DNA from: JAEMQF01 sp031419715
Lineage (GTDB): Bacteria > Pseudomonadota > Gammaproteobacteria > Burkholderiales > Burkholderiaceae_C
Length of the DNA: 32,320 nt
NCBI GenBank assembly: GCA_031419715.1
Contig: JANOLJ010000289.1
Span: 1-32,320 of the forward strand
Direction: 5' to 3'
The notes beneath the pieces were generated by a model that saw only the letters and a program-made list of their open reading frames with translations, did no database searches and was not told the DNA's origin. The position numbers and the translations under genes were made by a program. Shown piece after piece: positions 1 through 7,654 of the stretch (positions are counted from its first letter, which is position 1; the number at the start of each line of letters is the position of its first letter).

Positions 1-864
1 GTGCTTCAGGCTGGCCGCGCCGTCCAGCAGCTTGGGGTTGCGGATGGTGTCGCCCCACTCGATGCGGTGGTTGTCCTCGCCGTGCAGGAACATGTTCATC
101 TTGGCCAGCGCCCAGGTGCTGCCGATGGCCTCTTGCCCATACAGCGCGTACTTGCGCGAGCCGGTGCGGCCACGGATCAGGCGGCCACACTTCATCAGCA
201 GCGAGCCTGAGCCACAGGTGGGGTCGCAGATTTCATCGCCCTCTTGCGGGTTCATGAGCCGGGCCATCAACGACGAGACTTCAGGCGGCGTGTAGAACTC
301 GCCGGCCTTCTTGCCGCTGGTGGACGCGAAGTTCTTGATCAGGAACTCATAGGCGTTGCCGATGACGTCCAGTTCACCGACCCGACTTTCGCGCAGGTTG
401 AGTTCTGGCTTGGCAAAGTCTTCAAGCAGATGGCGAAGGATGTCGTTCTTCTGCTGTTCATCGCCCAGCTTGTTGGAGTTGAAGCTGATGTCCTGGAACA
501 CGTCACGCAGCTTCGAGAGGTTTGCCTCTTCGATGGCATGCAGGGCCTTGTCGATGCGCTCGCCGTTGCCTGGGCTGTGCCGCTGGGTGTGCAGCGCGTA
601 AAAGCTGGCCGAGGCCGGCAGCACGAAGCGCTCGTTCTTGAGCATCTCCTTGATGAGTTCGGGGTGGTCGCCGTACTGACCCTTGTAGTTGTCGTAGTGG
701 TCTTGCCAGACATCGGAGACGTATTTCAGGAACAGCATGGTCAGGACATAGTCCTTGTAGATGCTGGGGTCCACGGTGCCGCGGAAGGTGTCGCAGGCAG
801 CCCAGACGGCGCCGTTGATGTTGTCCTGGCTGACGGGCGCGTGCGTGACGGAAAGATCGTTCAT
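1..864 (-). CDS. hsdM: Type I restriction-modification DNA methyltransferase subunit M (partial)
   Basis: N6-adenine methyltransferase subunit of a type I restriction-modification system; with HsdS it methylates the recognition sequence using S-adenosylmethionine. The 288 visible codons begin MNDLSVTHAPV and contain the HsdM N-terminal helical domain (about residues 10-160, with YKDYVLTMLFLKYVSD) and then the methylase domain with GEFYTPPEVSSLM and the SAM-binding motif DPTCGSGSLL. The frame stays open to position 1, so the catalytic NPPF/Y motif and the C-terminus lie outside the window. The ATG at 864-862 overlaps the stop of the upstream specificity gene in an ATGA arrangement, which implies translational coupling. 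HsdR, if present, would lie beyond the window edge. Family assignment is secure; activity cannot be judged from a fragment. Confidence 0.93.
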   Translation of the reverse strand, partial: MNDLSVTHAPVSQDNINGAVWAACDTFRGTVDPSIYKDYVLTMLFLKYVSDVWQDHYDNYKGQYGDHPELIKEMLKNERFVLPASASFYALHTQRHSPGNGERIDKALHAIEEANLSKLRDVFQDISFNSNKLGDEQQKNDILRHLLEDFAKPELNLRESRVGELDVIGNAYEFLIKNFASTSGKKAGEFYTPPEVSSLMARLMNPQEGDEICDPTCGSGSLLMKCGRLIRGRTGSRKYALYGQEAIGSTWALAKMNMFLHGEDNHRIEWGDTIRNPKLLDGAASLKH

Positions 865-1481
865 GGGGAGTCCTGCTGGATGTCTTGGTGCGTCGCTTGG
901 CCGAGGCCCTCGGCGAGTGCATGGAGTTGCAGCTCGCGGTTGCGGATGAGTCGGTGAAGCGCTTGGCGCTCGCGGCGCGCGAGATCGGCCAGGGCAGCGA
1001 TGCCGCGCTGCTGCCGCATCGAGGGGATGTGGAGGGACAAGGCCTCGAGCACGGGACGGCGGATGCTCAGTTGGCCGCTGCCCTCGGCAGCCTGCTGAAG
1101 TTGTCGCTGGAACGGCGGTTGATTGATCTGCCAGGCCAGGAAGGCCGGGTCTACGGAAGCTGGTGCTTTCACTCGCAGGTGGAAAAAGGCAGGGGCACAA
1201 ACGGCCGGGGCTGGCGGCTCGTCGACGCAGACGGCGTAGAAGCGGGCGCCCTTGGCAACGAACAGCACGTCCCCGGCACGCAACCAGTCAGGGCGTTTGC
1301 GCCCGACGAGCGACGTGCGAATGGCGCCGCTCCAATCGACCCCAGCCTCTGGGTCAACGTCCTTCATCTGCACAGCCAGAACATCACCGTCGCGTGCTTC
1401 CTCGATCGCGCCACGGAACGGGTAACCCGCTTGCAGCGATGCAATCTCGGCAACGGAATCTAATGATGCATCAAACGACAT
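861..1481 (-). CDS. hsdS: Half-length type I restriction specificity subunit (HsdS-like)
   Basis: A 206-residue protein that should give DNA sequence specificity to the HsdM encoded just downstream. It looks like one target-recognition domain (residues about 5-150, with LQAGYPFRGAI near the start and the TRD-end motif SGQLSIRRPVLEALSLHIPS) followed by one helical spacer rich in Arg, Leu and Glu (about 155-200). A normal HsdS has two such halves and about 400-450 residues, so this protein would have to dimerise or read a half-site; single-TRD subunits of this kind are known. It precedes hsdM and overlaps it by 4 nt. No Shine-Dalgarno sequence lies ahead of its ATG, but a strong promoter lies only 6 nt upstream, which suggests leaderless translation. 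The exact recognition sequence cannot be read from the protein. Confidence 0.8.
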   Translation of the reverse strand: MSFDASLDSVAEIASLQAGYPFRGAIEEARDGDVLAVQMKDVDPEAGVDWSGAIRTSLVGRKRPDWLRAGDVLFVAKGARFYAVCVDEPPAPAVCAPAFFHLRVKAPASVDPAFLAWQINQPPFQRQLQQAAEGSGQLSIRRPVLEALSLHIPSMRQQRGIAALADLARRERQALHRLIRNRELQLHALAEGLGQATHQDIQQDSP

Positions 1482-1545
1482 GATGCAATTATAAACACGT
1501 ACGCAATGAGAAACAAACTATTTTTGCATCCAATCGATTGATGCG
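1465..1545. repeat. Cluster of GATGCA motifs around the hsdS promoter
   Basis: Four copies of GATGCA or a near match fall within 81 nt: 1465-1470 (inside the palindrome GATGCATC), 1482-1487, 1525-1530 (inverted, TGCATC) and 1540-1545 (GATGCG). The first two flank the start codon and the last two flank the -35. A perfect 10-bp palindrome CAATCGATTG lies at 1531-1540. They could be regulator half-sites controlling the restriction-modification genes; no regulator gene is visible in the window. Confidence 0.4.
1488..1516 (-). promoter_or_regulatory. Sigma70 promoter of hsdS-hsdM, probably leaderless
   Basis: Read on the minus strand there is TTGTTT (1516-1511), a 17-nt spacer, and a perfect TATAAT (1493-1488). 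Transcription would begin about 6-7 nt further on, at or next to the A of the HsdS start codon (1481). Spacing and -10 match the consensus; the -35 matches at 4 of 6 positions. Confidence 0.65.
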
Positions 1546-1711
1546 ATATCAGCCGATGACTGGACAGGAGGCGTCACGCTGGTCGCTCACGCCGGACCGT
1601 AAGCATCTGCGAGCGATCAGGAGCGGATTGGCGCGCGGGCTTTGATCCACCTCCTAAGTCCTCATGCCCATTCCTATACTGTACACAACCTCAGTACATT
1701 GCAAGGACGAT

Positions 1712-1900
1712 ATGGAAACCGACGAACGCGAGTGGGTCACGCGTTGCTCGGCGCGGCTGCACGCGCAGTGGCCACGCATCGGGCGCGAGCAGCGGGACGA
1801 ATTGGCCACCGAACTTTGGGCCGACGCGCACTGGCGCAGCATCGAGCCTGACCAGGCTGCCGTCGAGTGGCTACGCCAGGGCATGCCGAACGTAGCATGA
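1712..1900 (+). CDS. Small hypothetical protein, 62 aa
   Basis: Starts METDEREWVTRCSARLHAQW and ends WLRQGMPNVA. The ATG at 1712 is preceded by AAGGA (1703-1707) at good spacing, so it is preferred to the in-frame ATG at 1664. The protein is acidic and Trp-rich, has no signal peptide or membrane segment, and shows a WxxxxxExRxxLAxELW pattern. I recall similar small proteins beside relaxase and MobC genes on integrative elements, but no function is known to me. It converges on the relaxase remnant 41 nt away, which supports an origin in the same mobile element. Confidence 0.55.
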   Translation: METDEREWVTRCSARLHAQWPRIGREQRDELATELWADAHWRSIEPDQAAVEWLRQGMPNVA

Positions 1901-1941
1901 CGCCAGCGCAACGGGCGCACCCGAATCTGGTCGCGCCCTCC

Positions 1942-2630
1942 TCAGCGACGCAGATCGACTTCGACCGGCTTGTGCTTCGGTGCGATCTCGGGTGCTGGGG
2001 CCGGCGCCGCGACGGACTGCGTCGCTGGCAGCTCCTTGATGAATGCCGCGATCGAGCGCGCCATGTCGCGGTCCCCCGGATCGCCCGAAACCGCCAATGC
2101 CCGACCGACCTGCATCCACGCTTCGACCGCGTCGGTGCGCGTTGCGCGCGCCTGAGCACCCGACTTGTTGACCGAACGGCTGGTGCGCAGCCGCCCGTCC
2201 TCGCGCGCCTTGATGCGCCACAGTGGGTCATAGTTGCGGCTGCGCCCGCGCGTCGCCTGCCGCGTCGCCTCGGCCTCGACACCCCGGTCGCGCAACTTCT
2301 CGGCGAAGGTCTCGCGCCAGCAGTGCAAGTCGGCCTTGCGAGGATTCAGCCGCTTGCCGTGCTTGGACTCGGCCCTGACACTGATATGCACGTGCGGGTT
2401 GGCCTGGTGGTCGTGCAGCAACATCACGTACTGGTGGTCCGGCAGCTCGATCTACGCGAACTCGCGTGCTGCACGGCTTCGATGCGCTCGCGAATGGCAG
2501 CGGCGCAAAGGCAAGCCGAGTCACCGTTCAGCTTGGGCTGCGGCTTGACCTTGACGATGCGGTTGCCAGGGTAGAACAGGCGGTCGCCCCAAGTGATCAG
2601 GACGCCGTCGATGTCTGGTGCTTGAGACAT
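1942..2630 (-). pseudogene. Relaxase/mobilization nuclease, internally deleted
   Basis: Two pieces of one relaxase gene lie in different frames. The N-terminal piece starts at ATG 2630 (GGAG 2637-2640 in front) with MSQAPDIDGVLITWGDRLFYP and runs to AAAIRERIEAV. The C-terminal piece picks up at YVMLLHDHQANPHVHISVRAE, which is the His-rich metal-binding motif of relaxases, and continues through SKHGKRLNPRKADLHCWRE to the stop at 1942. The middle of the protein is missing and the frame changes near 2450-2475, with an in-frame stop just ahead of the second piece. From memory, full-length relatives carry on the order of 110-120 more residues here. The product cannot act as a relaxase. It sits 16 nt downstream of the MobC-like gene, the usual order in mobilizable elements. 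Confidence 0.75.
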
Positions 2631-2646
2631 GGGCATCTCCGGTGAG

Positions 2647-3180
2647 TCAGGTTGTGGGATGCGTCGATGCATCGGAGCTGCGGATGCGGGGGCGCAGATC
2701 GGCCAGGACGCTGGCGGCCAACGTAAGGTGGCTGCGCACGTCGCCGGCCAGCGTGTCCAGCATGTCGCGGTACGCCAACGCTGGCCGCACGTTGCCTTCG
2801 CGCAGCAGCGAGGTCAGGTGGTGGATGTTCCGGCTGAGAGTCGAGAGTTCGGCGCTGGAGGCGACGAGCATGGCGATGTGGTCTGTGCGGTTCGCGCCGC
2901 TTGTCAACACCGGCACATTGGCAATCAGCCCCGACAGATAGGCACCGCGCGACAGCCCTGCTGCGGGCGCGTCGGCCGCGAGCTGCTCGGCCTCTTCGGG
3001 CGTCATGCGGATCGACAGCTTGACGCTGGCCCCGCTCGAAGGGGCGCCAAGCGAAATCGCCTGACGGTCGGTGACTGCCTTGTCCAGACCAAGCTCTTGC
3101 GCCACGGCACCGCGAACCAGCACCGAAACACTGACTCGCTCCGCCTGCGCACGCGCCACCAGCAAGAAGGCCGGAGAGAC
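2647..3180 (-). pseudogene. MobC-like relaxosome accessory protein, 5' end disrupted
   Basis: The C-terminal part is a recognisable plasmid mobilization protein. It has a ribbon-helix-helix-like segment VKLSIRMTPEEAEQLAADA, then GLSRGAYLSGLIANVPVL, then a long helical region SSAELSTLSRNIHHLTSLLREG. Such proteins bind oriT next to the relaxase. The reading frame remains open to 3378, but upstream of about 3180 it is only the complement of an ATPase fragment coded on the plus strand, so the original start has probably been lost. A GTG within the VARAQAERV segment could serve as a start, but no ribosome-binding site supports it. It ends 16 nt before the relaxase remnant. The left boundary of real coding sequence is uncertain by some tens of bases. 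Confidence 0.65.
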
Positions 3181-3711
3181 CTCGCGACTCCCCTGTCCCG
3201 CATGGGCACCGGCATCGGCAATGTGATCGCGATGCTTTACGTTGTCCTGACTTCGCGCGAACCCCAAGTGATCGCAATCGACGAGCCCAATGCCTTCCTT
3301 CATCCACGCGCCCTGCGCGAACTGCTCGCGATTCTTGATACCGAAGGCAAGCGACACCAGCTTCTTCTGACCGCCCATTCGGCGGACGTACTTACGGCGA
3401 TCAATGCGCGAACTATTTCCCTTCTGGAGCTCGACGGCACCGCGACACGCGTCAAGGGAGTGGGTCCAAAAGACCTACATCAGCTTCGCGCCGGTCTGGC
3501 CGACCTGGCCGACCTGGCAATCCGCATGACCGATTTGCACGCCCGAGACCGTGTGCTCTGGGTCGAAGGCCAGAACGAAGAATTGGTAATGCCAGAACTG
3601 CTCCGCTTCGTGTGCCCTGAGGTGGCGAGCGCGAGTCCGGCGGCAAGGTGCGATTCCTTGATCGGCCAACGTTGGAGCACTTTCTGTTGGCGTGGCAAAC
3701 TCGATACATGA
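3181..3711 (+). pseudogene. AAA ATPase (OLD/RecF-like), C-terminal remnant
   Basis: The frame encodes MGTGIGNVIAMLYVVLTSRE at 3202, then VIAIDEPNAFLHPRALREL and HQLLLTAHSADVLTAI. These are the signature-like region, Walker B (IDEP) and the H-loop of an ABC/OLD-type AAA ATPase. Walker A and the N-terminal half are absent; upstream the DNA becomes the antisense of the MobC gene, so the gene is cut. Homology fades after about 3640 and the frame stops at 3711. Intact relatives are often parts of defence or DNA-repair modules on mobile elements, but this fragment cannot bind and hydrolyse ATP by itself. The breakpoint at about 3180 is inferred, not directly marked by any repeat. Confidence 0.6.
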
Positions 3712-3953
3712 AGATGACACTTGAATTTCCCGGTCCTCTCTTGCGCAACGCGCAGGCGGCTGCCAGCAGCCACGGACAATACCTCGACGATTTCGTCACT
3801 GTCGCCTTGCGCGACAAACTGGCGACGCAGGGCAACCCGTCCAGCGCCGCCGAACCGCGATGGATGCAGGGTTTTGGAAAACCGAAACATCTTCACAAGG
3901 AAACGGCTCGCATACAGGCCAGACTTGACGCCTGTTCGACCTTGGGTTGCTAA
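3708..3953 (+). pseudogene. VapB-like antitoxin with an altered C-terminus, toxin missing
   Basis: The 81-residue frame begins MKMTLEFPGPLLRNAQAAAS and contains WMQGFGKPKHLHKETARIQ. This matches antitoxins that pair with PIN-domain VapC toxins: an N-terminal DNA-binding segment, then a W(M)xGFGxLxHLHKE toxin-wrapping motif. In relatives I recall, the end continues into an acidic tail of the type EFDxVEPEDW. Here it reads DACSTLGC and stops, as expected after a small indel. No PIN-domain gene follows; the SDR gene starts 10 nt later. The start could also be ATG 3714. It is most likely an orphan remnant of a toxin-antitoxin pair from the decayed element. Confidence 0.6.
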
Positions 3954-3963
3954 CGGAGCTTCG

Positions 3964-4728
3964 ATGCACACCGACCTAAAAACCAAAGTCATCCTCATCA
4001 CCGGCGCCAGCACCGGCATCGGCGCGGCTGCGGCGCGCGCCTTCGGGTCGGCCGGCGCACAGGTGGCCGTGCACTACAACAGCAGCGAGGCGGCGGCGCG
4101 TGACGTGGCGGCCAGTATCGTCGCCGCAGGCGGCAAGGCGGCGACGTTTCAGGCCGACGCGACGCGCGCCGCCGACCTGCTGCGCCTGGTGACTGACGTG
4201 AACAAGCACTTCGGCCGCATCGATGTGCTGATCAACAACGCCGGCAACGTGATCGAGCGCAAGCCGTTTGTCGAGTCCGACGCGGCCTTCCTCGATGCGA
4301 TGCTCGACCTGAACGTGCGCTCCGTGTTCACGATGTGCCAGGCAGTGCTGCCGATTTTTCGCGCCCAGGGCAGTGGCAACATCATCAACGTCACATCGGT
4401 TGCCGCGCGCAATGGCGGTGGGCCGGGTGTCGTGCTGTATGCGGCGAGCAAAGGCTTCGTCAGCACGCTGACGCGCGGCCTGGCGAAAGAATTCGCGCCG
4501 CACAAGATTCGGGTCAACGGTGTCGCGCCGGGGGTCATCAGCACGCCGCTGCATGATCGGCACACGCCACAGGCGGTGCTCGATGCCATGCAGGCCACCG
4601 TGCCGATGGGGCGGCTGGGAACCGCGGAAGAATGTGCGGGCGCGTTCCTGTACTTGGCGTCGGATGCGGCCAGCGCCTACGTCACTGGCCAGATCATCGA
4701 AGTCAATGGCGGGCAGTTGATGCCGTAG
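3964..4728 (+). CDS. Short-chain dehydrogenase/reductase (SDR), 254 aa
   Basis: Classical SDR of 254 residues, the usual family length. It has the NAD(P)-binding TGASTGIG near residues 14-21, the NNAG motif in VLINNAGNV, the catalytic Ser in INVTSVAA, the YAASK pair (Tyr, Lys), and the C-terminal SDAASAYVTGQIIEVNGGQL. The start at 3964 has GGAG at 3955-3958; the longer open frame upstream overlaps the antitoxin remnant and has no SDR homology. It converges on the pyrimidine/ABC operon, ending 30 nt from the binding-protein stop. FabG-like enzymes reduce 3-oxoacyl groups or oxidise sugars and alcohols; the substrate cannot be told from the sequence. Confidence 0.9.
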   Translation: MHTDLKTKVILITGASTGIGAAAARAFGSAGAQVAVHYNSSEAAARDVAASIVAAGGKAATFQADATRAADLLRLVTDVNKHFGRIDVLINNAGNVIERKPFVESDAAFLDAMLDLNVRSVFTMCQAVLPIFRAQGSGNIINVTSVAARNGGGPGVVLYAASKGFVSTLTRGLAKEFAPHKIRVNGVAPGVISTPLHDRHTPQAVLDAMQATVPMGRLGTAEECAGAFLYLASDAASAYVTGQIIEVNGGQLMP

Positions 4729-4758
4729 GCTTCATTCGCCCGCCACCGACGCACACCG

Positions 4759-5769
4759 CTACTTCTGCGCCGCGAGCCAGATCTTGTCGGTCGTGGCGCC
4801 GGCCGGCTTCTTCGTGATCACCGGGTCGCTCTTGCCCTTCATCAGCGTGTCGACGGTGCGGTCAAAAGCTTTCATGTCGAGCTGGCCCGTCTTGCCGGTG
4901 CCCACCAGCTTGGCGATCTCGCCCATCATGCGCGCTTGGTGCGCTTCTTTCTGCGCGCCCGAGGCGTCGTTCTTCAGCACGATCTTCACCGCGTCGGCGG
5001 GGTTCTTCACCGCGTCGTCCCAGCCCCTCATGCTGGCCTTGACGAAGCGCGCGAGCTTGTCGGCCATCTTCGGATCGGCGAGCGATTTTTCGGTGGCGTA
5101 GAGACCATCTTCCAAGGTCGCGACACCCTGGTCTTCATATTTGAAGACGAGCAACTGATCGGCCTTCATGCCGGCGTCGATGAGCTGCCAGTATTCGTTG
5201 TAGGTCATGGTGCTCACGCAGTCGGCTTGCTTTTGCAGCAGCGGATCGACGTTGAAGCCCTGCTTGAGCACCTTCACGCCGTCGGCGCCGCCGGTCGTCT
5301 TCAGGCCCAGCTTGTCCATCCAACTAAGGAACGGGTACTCGTTGCCGAAGAACCAGACGCCGAGCGTCTTGCCTTTGAAGTCGGCCGGCGCCTTGATGCC
5401 GCTGTCTTTGCGGCAGGTGAGTTGCATACCCGAGCGCTGGAACACCTGCGCGATGTTGACGATGGGCACGCCTTTTTCGCGCGTGGCGAGCGCCGAGGGC
5501 ATCCAGTCGACGATGACGTCGGCGCCGCCGCCGGCGATCACCTGGCTCGGGTTGATGTCGGGGCCGCCGGCCTTGATCGTCACGTCAAGACCCGCGTCTT
5601 TGTAGTAGCCCTTGTCCTTGGCGACGTAATAGCCGGCGAACTGGGCCTGCGTGACCCACTTCAGTTGCAGCGTCAGCTTGTCCTGCGCCTGCGCGGCGGC
5701 GCCGGCCAGCGCCAGGGCGAGTGCCGGCGCCAAGGCCAGAACTCGGCGAATACTCTTGTGCAATGTCAT
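4759..5769 (-). CDS. ABC transporter substrate-binding protein, NMT1/THI5-like
   Basis: Periplasmic binding protein of 336 residues. The start is MTLHKSIRRVLALAPALAL with GGAG at 5777-5780, followed by a Sec signal peptide cleaved after AAAQAQ. The mature protein has the NMT1/THI5 fold signatures: LQLKWVTQAQFAGYYVAKDK, then ADVIVDWMPSALATREKG and GKTLGVWFFGNEYPFL. Family members bind hydroxymethylpyrimidine or related small heterocycles. As last gene of an operon with two permeases, an ATPase and the complete reductive pyrimidine pathway, it probably captures a pyrimidine or a breakdown product such as dihydrouracil, a hydantoin or a carbamoyl amino acid. That specificity is inferred from context only. 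Confidence 0.88.
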   Translation of the reverse strand: MTLHKSIRRVLALAPALALALAGAAAQAQDKLTLQLKWVTQAQFAGYYVAKDKGYYKDAGLDVTIKAGGPDINPSQVIAGGGADVIVDWMPSALATREKGVPIVNIAQVFQRSGMQLTCRKDSGIKAPADFKGKTLGVWFFGNEYPFLSWMDKLGLKTTGGADGVKVLKQGFNVDPLLQKQADCVSTMTYNEYWQLIDAGMKADQLLVFKYEDQGVATLEDGLYATEKSLADPKMADKLARFVKASMRGWDDAVKNPADAVKIVLKNDASGAQKEAHQARMMGEIAKLVGTGKTGQLDMKAFDRTVDTLMKGKSDPVITKKPAGATTDKIWLAAQK

Positions 5770-5825
5770 CTTCAATCTCCTGTTGGGTTGGCGGGGGGAT
5801 GGAGGCATCGCGACCGGGCGGTCGT

Positions 5826-6764
5826 TCAACCGTGGAAGGAAGGGTGCCACGACGTCATTTTCCGCTCAACCACGGCGATCAGACCGTAGAGCATGGAACC
5901 GGCGAGCGCCGCGATGGCGATCGCGGCCCAGACGACGTCGACGTTCATGCGCGCCACTTCGGCGCTGATGCGAAAACCCAAGCCATAGATCGGCGAGCCG
6001 AAGAACTCGGCGACGATGGCTGAAATGAGCGCCAGCGTCGAGTTGATCTTGAGCGCGTTGAAGATGAAGGGCAGCGCACTGGGCAGGCGCAGTTTCAGCA
6101 GTGTCGCGGTGTGGCCCGCGCCATAGGTGCGCATCAGGTCGCGGTGCATCGCGTCGACTGATGCCAGCCCGGCCAGCGTATTCACGAGCATCGGAAAAAA
6201 CGTGACGATCGCCGCCACCGCCGCCTTGCTGTGCCAGTCGAAACCGAACCACATCACCATGATGGGCGCGATGCCGACGATGGGCACGGCGCTGGCCAGG
6301 CTCGCCAAGGGCAGCAGGCCACGCCCGAGCAGCTTGTAGCGGTCGGCCAGCAGCGCCACGCCCAGGCCGCTCGTGCAACCGATGGCATAGCCTGCGAACA
6401 CCGACATCGCGGTCTGTTTGAAGTCGGGCCAGAGCACCGGCCAGCGCGCGACCAGCGCCTCGCCCACCGCGTGCGGCGCGGGCAGCAGCACGCGCGGCAC
6501 GTCCCAGCCCACGACGAGCACTTCCCACACATAGAGCAATCCGATTCCGAGCAAGGCCGGAGCGAGCAGGCTGAGCCCCCGGCCCTGCAACAGCGCCAGG
6601 CGGCCGAGCACAAACCAGAGCAGCGGCACGCCAGCGGCAAGCAAGCCCCACAGCGGCGCGGCGTCGGCGCCGCGCGGCCCGTCGCCCGCCAGCGCGGCGA
6701 GAACGAAGCTCGCCAGCGCCAGCAAGACGGCCAGCGCGAATCCGGTGCCGACATGGTGCTTCAC
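5826..6764 (-). CDS. ABC transporter permease (second subunit)
   Basis: Inner-membrane permease of 312 residues with the BPD_transp_1 domain. Residues 1-90 form about three hydrophobic segments not always present in the family. The C-terminal 200 residues hold the permease core, with the EAA-like loop DLMRTYGAGHTATLLKLRLPSALPF that docks on the ATPase. The chosen start is GTG (6764-6762), which forms a GTGA overlap with the stop of the upstream permease gene; the frame is open much further upstream only because it is a shadow of that gene. It pairs with the 6761-7654 permease. The binding-protein gene follows after a gap of 56 nt. Confidence 0.87.
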   Translation of the reverse strand: MKHHVGTGFALAVLLALASFVLAALAGDGPRGADAAPLWGLLAAGVPLLWFVLGRLALLQGRGLSLLAPALLGIGLLYVWEVLVVGWDVPRVLLPAPHAVGEALVARWPVLWPDFKQTAMSVFAGYAIGCTSGLGVALLADRYKLLGRGLLPLASLASAVPIVGIAPIMVMWFGFDWHSKAAVAAIVTFFPMLVNTLAGLASVDAMHRDLMRTYGAGHTATLLKLRLPSALPFIFNALKINSTLALISAIVAEFFGSPIYGLGFRISAEVARMNVDVVWAAIAIAALAGSMLYGLIAVVERKMTSWHPSFHG

Positions 6765-7654
6765 GCGCGCGCTCCCATGCCGCGCAGCACGGCACGTTCG
6801 ACAAGTGAAACCGCGAACACAAGCAGCACGCCGAGCAGGGACGCGGTGAACAGCGCCGACCAGATCTGGATCGTCTGGCCGAAGTAGGAGCCCGACAGCA
6901 GCCGTGCGCCCAAGCCGGCCTGCGCGCCGGTGGGCAGCTCGCCGACGATGGCGCCGATGAGGCTCGTCGCGATTGCCACTTTCGCGCTGGCGAAGAGGAA
7001 GGGCACGGCGGCCGGCAGGCGCAACTTCCACAAGCGCTGCGGCTGACTTGCGCTGTAGGTACGCATCAGGTCGAGCTGCAGCATGTCGGGCGAGCGCAGG
7101 CCCTTGACCATGCCGATCGCCACCGGGAAGAAACACAGGTACATCGAAATTACCGCCTTGCTCATCAACGGCGGATAACCCAGGCTGCCCAGCACGACGA
7201 CGACCATCGGCGCGATTGCCAGGATGGGAATCGTCTGCGACGCCACGATCCACGGCAGCAGCCCGCGATCGAGCACGCGGCTGTGCACCACGCCAATCGC
7301 GATCGCCACGCCGAGCAGCATGCCCAAACCGAAGCCGAGCGCGGTGGCCGCCAGCGTGACGCCAGCGTGATAGATGAGGCTGCGTGGGCTGTCGATGGGG
7401 TTGTCGAACACGCTGTGCCACCAATCGACGGCGATCTGGTGCGGCGCCGGCATGACAGGCCGCTCCATGGCCCAGGCGGCGCCCACCAGTTCGGATGTAC
7501 CCCAGGCGCCGCCGCCTTCCAGCCGCTCAATCACCTGCGGCGCGTTCAGCCACACCGCGGCGGCGTACCAGGCGATCAGCAGCAACGTCACCAAGCCCAG
7601 CACCGGACCCGCGTGGTGCGAGAGCGTGGAGCGCGCGCCGCCGTCAGTCTTCAT
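6761..7654 (-). CDS. ABC transporter permease (first subunit)
   Basis: Inner-membrane permease of about 297 residues with a BPD_transp_1 domain. There is a hydrophobic N-terminal segment (VLGLVTLLLIAWYAAAVWL), a periplasmic stretch, then the core with AATALGFGLGMLLGVAIAIG and the EAA-like loop DLMRTYSASQPQRLWKLRLPAAVPF. Two starts are possible: ATG 7654 (MKTDGG) or GTG 7669 five codons earlier. Both overlap the end of the ATPase gene (stop at 7644), so the two genes are translationally coupled. With the second permease it would form a heterodimeric channel of the SsuC/ThiX type. Confidence 0.87.
   Translation of the reverse strand: MKTDGGARSTLSHHAGPVLGLVTLLLIAWYAAAVWLNAPQVIERLEGGGAWGTSELVGAAWAMERPVMPAPHQIAVDWWHSVFDNPIDSPRSLIYHAGVTLAATALGFGLGMLLGVAIAIGVVHSRVLDRGLLPWIVASQTIPILAIAPMVVVVLGSLGYPPLMSKAVISMYLCFFPVAIGMVKGLRSPDMLQLDLMRTYSASQPQRLWKLRLPAAVPFLFASAKVAIATSLIGAIVGELPTGAQAGLGARLLSGSYFGQTIQIWSALFTASLLGVLLVFAVSLVERAVLRGMGARA

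Noticed and set aside
5826..7424. Single 532-residue permease covering two genes
   Set aside because: The upstream part is an out-of-frame shadow of the first permease gene; the GTG at 6764 overlaps its stop and fits the family length.
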